Source: Biomphalaria glabrata
Taxonomy: Eukaryota > Mollusca > Gastropoda > Planorbidae
Length of the DNA: 64,000 nt
NCBI RefSeq assembly: GCF_947242115.1
Contig: NC_074719.1
Span: 34,069,769 to 34,133,768, forward strand
Direction: 5' to 3'
Shown here one piece after another: positions 11,551-20,500 of the stretch (positions are counted from its first letter, which is position 1; the number at the start of each line of letters is the position of its first letter). A model generated the notes under the pieces. It was not told the DNA's origin, made no database searches, and worked only from the letters and a program-made list of their open reading frames with translations. The position numbers and the translations under genes were made by a program.

Positions 11551-14500
11551 ACGAATGAACAGTGACAGGTAGAGGTCACTATGTGTGACCCCGGCGAGAT
11601 GACACAGCACTGAGTGTTATCTGGAATCTATGCATGTAAACAAAGACAGGATGGGACGTGCCTCACGTGTTGTTCCAGAGGACGAACAGATTTACGAAGG
11701 GGGGCATTGTGACAAATGAACAGTGACAGTTAGAGGTCACTACGTGTGACCTCGGCGAGATGACACTGCAGCTGGCATCCTCTGGAATCGACATGTATAA
11801 ACAACAACAGGATGTGATGTTTCCTCCCATGTTGTTCCAGAGGGTACTAGCAGTGTTTTTGCAACAATAGACAAGCGATTAGGGACTCTTTATAAACCAG
11901 AGATGTTCATGTGAAAAGAGTCAGTACAGTCGTCGATACTGTTCTCTACTGTGCGAGACAGTAGAAGAGAGTGGACTTGAGCCGTTACAGTCGATACAGT
12001 CGATGTAAGACGTATACGCTACATGTTACAGTGACGAATTGTTATAGTTATAATTCAATAAAGTTATTTAAAGCTGAAAGTTGAGTCGTCAAGTTCTTTG
12101 CAGTGTTTCTTTTATTTGTGTGCCTAGTACATTTAGCCAGAAAATCAGAAATACGTAACAATTGGTGTCAGAAGTGGGATGTTTTTCTGGCTGAAATGTC
12201 TTCGAGGAAACTACTTAACCAGCTGTTGGTCAAAGAATTAAGGCAAGAACTTCGTGAGAGAGGTCTGCAGCTCAATGGTAACAAAGAAACACTAACAGAA
12301 CGCCTAAGACAGGCCCTTATTGAGGAAGATCAAGATCCAGATGAATGCATATTTGAATTAAACCCAGATATGACAGAGATCCTGAGTAACATGCAGGGCC
12401 AGATGGACTTAATGAAGGAGAGCCTCAAGAAAATAAACGCCATGAATGAAAACGTAAATGAACAGATGAGCTCTATGAACGAGAAGATTGACCAGAGAGT
12501 CAACACTGTGGAAAAAGAAATGGAAGAGATAAGGACTCATGTCCAAGAACAACTGAGTAAGGAACGGGGTACTAGAACAAAAACATTAGTGCCCGAAATC
12601 TCTGGGAAGATAAAGCCGCCTGTGTTTGATGGATCCATCTCATGGACTGTTTACAAAAGACAGTTTGAGGCAGCGGCCAAGGTTAATAACTGGAACACTG
12701 AAGAAGAGAAAGCGACTGCTCTGGTGTTAGCTTTAAGAGGGAAGGCAGCAGAACTGCTTCAGTCAATAACAAATCAACAAGATTACGCTGCCATTGTTAA
12801 GGCTATGGAGCTCCGTTACGGAGACGAACATTTACAAGAAGTTTATAGAGTTCAGTTGAAAACCCGACAACAACGCTCCGGTGAAACCTTGCAAGAGCTA
12901 GAGGCGGACATAGAACGTCTTGCTCATTTGGCATATCCAACAGCAGCACAAGACTTTCTGGACGTCATTATCACTGATGCATTCATTGATGCTATTCGAG
13001 ATCCAGAACTGAAGAAGGCAATAAGAATCAGTGGTAAGCGCAAATCCAGCGAAGCTCTGGTCTACGCCCTCTCCTATGAAGCCGCCAAAGACGCCTCTAA
13101 GAATATCCATCATGGGCGTATGCTGGAAGTCCAAGAAGAAGATCTTACACAACTTCTCAGAAGGGTAACTGAAGTGCTAGAAGAACGCAGACCAAATAAG
13201 AAGCAAGAAGGACAGAATAGAACCAGTGTACGTTGTTGGAATTGTGGAGAACCTGGCCATCTACAAAGGAACTGCACGAGAAGATTTCCCCGACAAACAG
13301 AGTATCAGCACAGACCGGAGACAGATGCAAGGTCAGGTGCTCATGTCTACCAGGGAAACTAACTTTCGCCGGTTTTATGGGGCAAAAATCGGCGATCAAG
13401 AACATGACAGCCCCTGCAACTATAATTCCAGTCGCTGTGTTAGGGAAGAATAAAAGTCTGTACATCAATGGTAGAATTGGATCTCGAAATTACCGTTTTC
13501 TTCTAGATACTGGTGCCTCACGTTCAGTCATTCGTCCAGACATTGTCAAAAAGAACGAAATCAAGAGAGTGAACTCTTACTCCTTGAAGACGGCCAGTGG
13601 AGAGATGATGCCTATACATGGACTGACAAATATAAACTTTGAGCTCGGGCATCAGTCATTTATACATGAATTTCTGATCGCTAACATTACGGATGACTGT
13701 ATTATTGGGCTCGATTTTATGCAGAAATGTGAATTCTCTCTGAACATCGGAGGTGGTACTTTGAAATGTGGTGATGTTGAGATTCCCTTGCTCGGGGATG
13801 AAGATGAAGAGAATGGTCAAATAAGAAGAATCCTTTTAACAGAAGATACAAGTTTGCCAGCTCAGTCTGAAGCAATTATCTGGGGAAAGTTAGAGCATGG
13901 TCAAACTGCAACGATGACGGCGATAGTGGAAGGCATTGAAAATGACAACAGCGGAATGGCAGTAGGAAAAACATTGGTCCTTGTCGGAAAAGATCAAAAG
14001 GTGCCCGTCAGAATCATGAACCTCGGCCTACAGGAGAGACATCTAGAGAAAGACAGCCCCATCGCAATATGTAATACTCTTGACCTGATAAGAAACTGTA
14101 ATAATGATATCACGATCGTTAATTCCACCAAACCTTTCAATCCACAAATTACCAAGCTCCTGACAGAAATGAAAGTGAATTTATCAGATGAGCAGTTCAG
14201 CAAAGCGGAACAGTTGATCATTGAGTTTGAAGATATTCTGCCATCTGATGAAACAGACTGCGGACGGACAAACATGGTACAACATCGAATAGACACTGGA
14301 AACACCAGACCGATTCGACAGCCACCACGTCGCTTGCCGCTAGCAAAGCAACAAGAAGCTATGGACATGATAGAGGGCATGACGCAGCAAGGAATCATTG
14401 AGCCCTCAAATAGTCCTTGGTGTTCGCCTATTGTCTTAGTAAAGAAGAAGGATGGATCTATGCGATTTTGTGTAGATTACAGAGCTCTGAATGAAGTCAC

Positions 14501-17500
14501 ACATAAAGATAGTTATCCACTTCCTAGAATCGACGATACTTTGGACACGCTTGCAGGGTCCCAGGTATTTTCTACTCTCGACCTAAAGAGTGGGTATTGG
14601 CAAGTTGAAATGCATCCCAATGATAGAGAGAAAACCGCCTTCTCTGCTGGCAATGGCCTCTGGCAATTTACTGTGATGCCATTCGGTCTCTGCAACGCAC
14701 CAGCCACCTTTGAACGATTGATGGAGAGGGTTTTACGAGGACTTCATTGGACTACATGCCTTGTTTACCTTGATGACATTATTGTCATTGGCAAAACGTT
14801 TGAAGAGCACCTTGCAAATCTGAAGGAAGTATTTCAACGGATAAGAAGTGCGGGAATGAGACTCAGCCCAAAGAAGTGTTCCTTATTCAGGAAAAACGTT
14901 AAGTACCTTGGTCACATTGTGTCAAATGACGGAGTCAGCACTGACCCTGACAAAGTTGAGGCAGTGAAACGATGGCCTACGCCAAGTAATATCCATGAGC
15001 TGAGAAGTTTCTTGGGACTCTGTACATACTACCGACGTTTCGTGCCAAATTTCTCAAACATCTGTAAGGTCCTTCATCAACTGACAGAGCAAAAGAGGCC
15101 ATTTATTTGGACATCTGAATGTCAAGAAGCTTTCGAGAGGCTGAAAAACACACTATCCTCATCACCAGTATTGGCCTACCCCATTCCAGGGAAGACATTC
15201 ATACTCGACACAGATGCAAGCAACACTGGAATAGGCGCAGTCTTGTCCCAAAAGGTGGATGAAACTGAACGAGTCATCGCATACTTCAGTCGAAGCCTAT
15301 CGAGAGCTGAAAGGAACTACTGTGTGACGAGACGTGAATTGCTGGCTGCTGTGGATGCAATAAAACATTTCCACAAGTACCTATACGGGCAGAAATTTAT
15401 CTTAAGGTCAGATCACGCAGCTCTGCAATGGTTGCTTTCGTTTAAGAGCCCTGAAGGTCAGGTGGCAAGGTGGATCGAACGTCTTCAAACCTATGAATTT
15501 GAAACTAAGCACCGAAAAGGGCAAATTCACCAAAATGCTGATGCACTGTCTCGACGACCCTGCAAAGCAGAATGTAAGCACTGCAAGAGGGCTGAAGAAA
15601 AGGAGGTAGCTGTCAATTGTCTTCGGCTCGGAGTAGATGTTTCCAGATCCTGGTGTGATAAAAGGATTCGAGAGGACCAAATGCAAGATGAAGATCTGGC
15701 TCCCATTCTTCTATGGAAAGAAGATGGACAACGGCCAGATTGGAAAGACATCTCTGAGAAGGGGGTAGCCACCAAGGCGTACTGGGCTCAGTGGGACTCG
15801 CTGACGTTAGTCAATGGTGTCATCAAAAGAGTTTGGGAATCTGCTGATGGAACATCCAATCGCCTTCAGCTGATGTTACCGAAGGTGAGAGTTGCTGAAG
15901 TACTGAAAGAGATGCATAATGGCGCTAGCGGATCTCATCTTGGTGTCAATAAGACTCTGGAAAAGGTTCGTCAGCGGTTCTACTGGTTCAGATATAGAGA
16001 GGATGTAGAGGAATGGTGTCGAAGGTGTGACATATGTGCGGCAGCAAAAGGCCCTCGACGCAAAACTAGGGGTCTTTTGCAACAGTATAATGTTGGTGTT
16101 CCATTCGAGAGGATCGCAATAGATGTAGCAGGCCCATTTCCTGAAACCAAGAAAGGAAACAAATACATCTTGGTAGTCATGGACTATTTCAGCAAATGGC
16201 CAGAAGCTTATGCCATACCAAATCAAGAAGCTATCACAGTGGCCGAAACACTCGTGGATAACTGGATCAGTCGCTTTGGTGTACCTAATGAGTTGCACTC
16301 TGACCAGGGCAGGAACTTCGAGTCCAAAGTTTTCCAGGAGATGTGCAAGACACTTGGCATCGAAAAGACTCGCACGACAGCTCTCCATCCGCAATCTGAT
16401 GGGATGGTGGAGCGATTCAACAGAACCCTAGAACAACATCTGTCTAAGGTTACTGATGACCGACAAGACGACTGGGACAGCCATATCCCCATGTTCCTCA
16501 TGTCATACAGAGGATCCGTTCATAGCACCACAGGATATACCCCAGCGAAGATGTTATTTGGTCGTGAGCTTCGTCTACCATGTGACCTGTTATTTGGGAT
16601 TCCGAGAGATACGCCAGTGTCTTCAACTGAATATGTCACCAATCTCCGAAGACGATTGGAGAATGCTCATGTATTGGCCCGCAGAAACATCAAGACCAAC
16701 AGTGACCTGATGAAAACGAGGTATGACAAACGGGCCAATACGTCGGGGTTCCATGAGAATGATCTAGTGTGGCTCTATAACCCACAGAGACGAAAAGGCA
16801 GATCCCCGAAACTCCAAAGAGACTGGGAAGGTCCATACCGTGTCGTAAAAAGAATAAACGACGTGGTCTACAGGATACAGAAAAGTCCACGGTCCAAGCT
16901 GAAGGTTGTCCACGTTGACCGACTCCATCAGTACAGTGGTGAAATAGAATCTGTTCGGGACGAACAGATCTAAGAAGGGGGCAGTGTTACGAATGAACAG
17001 TGACAGGTAGAGGTCACTATGTGTGACCCCGGCGAGATGACACAGCACTGAGTGTTATCTGGAATCTATGCATGTAAACAAAGACAGGATGGGACGTGCC
17101 TCACGTGTTGTTCCAGAGGACGAACAGATTTACGAAGGGGGGCATTGTGACAAATGAACAGTGACAGTTAGAGGTCACTACGTGTGACCTCGGCGAGATG
17201 ACACTGCAGCTGGCATCCTCTGGAATCGACATGTATAAACAACAACAGGATGTGATGTTTCCTCCCATGTTGTTCCAGAGGGTACTAGCAGTGTTTTTGC
17301 AACAATAGACAAGCGATTAGGGACTCTTTATAAACCAGAGATGTTCATGTGAAAAGAGTCAGTACAGTCGTCGATACTGTTCTCTACTGTGCGAGACAGT
17401 AGAAGAGAGTGGACTTGAGCCGTTACAGTCGATACAGTCGATGTAAGACGTATACGCTACATGTTACAGTGACGAATTGTTATAGTTATAATTCAATAAA

Positions 17501-20500
17501 GTTATTTAAAGCTGAAAGTTGAGTCGTCAAGTTCTTTGCAGTGTTTCTTTTATTTGTGTGCCTAGTACATTTAGCCAGAAAATCAGAAATACGTAACAAT
17601 ATATATTTATTTATTTATTTATTTATTTATACATTTATTTTTTAACTAGGAAAACTATTTTTCAAAATAAGAAATGTTCAAATGGAAATTACAAGAGGTA
17701 GAGAAAAAGGTGAGTTGATAGTTCAATATGTTTATTGATACGTTTATTCCGTCATTCAGTTTTCTTTAATTTCTTCTACTGATGAAAAATTAACATAATA
17801 TGAACAAAAGTTTTGCACATTTTTAGGGTTTTTAAACTACATTTATTGATGAATCTTTTTTTAATAAACATTTTTCTTTTACTATGACAACATAAAAGGT
17901 GCAAAATATTTATTTACATTATATAATTTTAATCGTTTAAAACATTTGATACGTTGGTAACAATTAAATTATTTTAAACCAGGAAATTTTTATCCTAATA
18001 GACCACTATAATTTCAGAATTTTTCTGTGAAAAAACTTGTCAGTCTGATGTCAAGTGCATTAAAAACTGTCTTCATATCATAGGTAATTTATAAATTTAT
18101 AAAATTGAAATAATGTTTTTATGTTTTTTAATGCTTGCAAATTACATATTAAAGAAAATTGTCTAGCTTAAAAAAAAACATTAATAGTTGTAGATAAAAA
18201 TATTTACAATTCGTTTCATTCAAAAACATTATCACGGATTTCACTATACTCTCTGTAAACTGCATCACACGACACTTTTAACTCAAAGAACTTGACAACT
18301 TAGGGCTCCAAAGTAACATAACATTTACATGTCCAATAGATAACAGCAAATACTGTACAATTGACTACATGTAACACTAACTATAGAAATAGTTGGTCAA
18401 CATTTTGTATATAAATTCGTTCTGGTAATTTAATTGTTTCGATTTCGATCTTGAAAATGGCTTAATTTTCTAGGTTTCATTTAAAAACAGCTGGTTAAAT
18501 TATCGTATTTATTCGTCTAATGAAAATGTGAGAACTAGTGATTATCAGTGAGTCAGTAAGTCATAAGGGCCCAAAAAGTTGTATTGTAGATTTATTATTG
18601 TACATTACATTCATTTCAAAGTTTGGAATTATATTCGTTTTGTAATTTGATTTCAAAAGCATTGATCTGCAATTAATTATTCCTTTTTAAAGAGTGCTTT
18701 ATTTGTAGATAAAATATCAATGGTACATTTTCAAAATATTATAATTAGCTATGGTACCTTTCTAAAGGCTATACAGCGATTTTGGCTATTGGGCGATTTT
18801 AGCTGTTGAGCAATGAGACCATAATTTTTAAGATTGAAAACATAATCAATAACTGTTTTTTTGTTACTAGTGCCGCTAAATGTGTAATTTTTTTTGTCAT
18901 TAAATTTAATTACAAAAAATCTAAATACCAAATAACTTTTAAAACAACGTTGAGCTCCATCTTCTAAATAATAAGGATATACATGAACAATTTGTAGAAA
19001 CATTACACAATTTTAGTCTGGACTAAATTATAAATAATTTCAATCAGAAAAAAGAAATTACCCAACCAGTTATCGACTTCTCGAATAGCATGAAAAATCA
19101 TCTCAAAAAATTATAGTAAATTTTGTACTTACTAAATAATTAACAGACAAAATAAATAAATGCTTGTTTAATAACAAATTTAAGAAATTCACATGTTATT
19201 TTAATTTGCATTACTTGGACTCGAATATTTGGAGTTGTGATCGGATTTCGCTCCTGAAGTTAGCTTATGTTAGACGAAACAGCTTATGTATGTTGGACGA
19301 AACAGCTTATGTATGTTGGACGAAACAGCTTATGTATGTTGGACGAAACAGCTAATGTATGTTGGACGAAACAGCTTATGTATGTTGGACGTAACAGTTA
19401 GCATATGTATGTTGGACGAAACAGCTTATGTATGTTGGACGAAACAGCTTATGTATGTTGGACGAAACAGCTTATGTATGTTGGACGAAACAGCTTATGT
19501 ATGTTGGACGAAACAGCTTATGTATGTTGGACAAACCAATTATATTTCCACTGATAAAGTCTGGTGTCGTAGGACAAAGTTTATTAACACGAATATAATA
19601 AAATAAGTTAATGCTACAATTTTGACAAAAGTAGAAAAGTAGAACTAGACTAACCAAAATATAACAAAAGACAGTTTGTGTGGAAACACAAACTCGAAAT
19701 CGGCCCCCGAAGAGGTCCACCAAGGCAGTCTTCAATATTTTCAGAAACAACATCCAAATGAAATTATATCAGAGACAAATGAGAGATAAGAATGGAGAAA
19801 GAAGGTTAACAGATCTTGTGTAGTGTCCCGCAGATCAAAGGATAGGTGTAAGTGAATGTAAAGTTAGATGTGAACCTGGCCTAACTATTTCCCCTTTTAG
19901 ACCTTGTGGTCTATAGGGCAGATGATGTAAAGTTCATCTGTTTTTGTGGCCTACTGTTAGCGAGGGTGTCATGTAGCCAGCACAACGACCAACCGCCTAT
20001 AATTTTCCACAACTATTGTCAGGTACCCATTAGAGCTGAGTGGACTCAGAGGCGCCCAAAGATTCCAAAGTTGAAAATCCCAGTCTTCACCAGGATTCGA
20101 ACCCGGGGCCCCCGGTTCGGAAGCCAAACGCTTTACCGCTCAGCCACCGCGCCTCCCTTGGCATAACTGATGTCTTATAATTGATCTAATTGTTTTGAAA
20201 AGGCTCAATCTCTTATTCGAATCCTCAAAAAAAAAAAAAAAAAAAAAGAATTTCCGTGATAAAAAAAAATGTTCAGAAAAATCAATTTTATAAGATCACT
20301 ATTAATTTTAAATTAGGTATAATTTATAATGCATACTAATTAGCTTTTTCTCTTTAAAAAATTGCTTACATAACTGATTTTAAAAATTAGATTTTTCGCT
20401 TTCAGAAAAAATAAAGTAGCCGTTGCATCAGAACTTTGAATGGTCTAAAGTATTGTGATGTCGGATGTTCAATATCTTTTCTAGTTTACGAGATCTAAAC

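Larger units (their letters stand above)
11547..17598 (+). mobile_element. gypsy-type LTR retrotransposon, looks whole
   Basis: A 6-kb Ty3/gypsy-class element between two 614-bp LTRs that appear identical by eye, so the insertion is very young. Parts in order: 5' LTR, a primer-binding-like site at about 12162 (TGGTGTCAGAAGTGGGA), gag with an N-terminal SAP-like region and a CCHC knuckle, pol with protease, reverse transcriptase, RNase H and integrase, a purine-rich tract, and 3' LTR. Gag and pol overlap in different frames, as is usual for this class where pol is made by frameshifting. It inserted in a TA microsatellite of the D-E intron, and gene 2 lacks it. No breaks seen. Confidence 0.95.

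Noticed and set aside
15876-16394. Minus-strand frame within pol
   Set aside because: Shadow of the integrase region of the gypsy element.
20097-20157. tRNA gene on the minus strand
   Set aside because: A and B boxes belong to a tRNA-derived SINE with the family's core and tail; same for 22364, 50691 and 53751.
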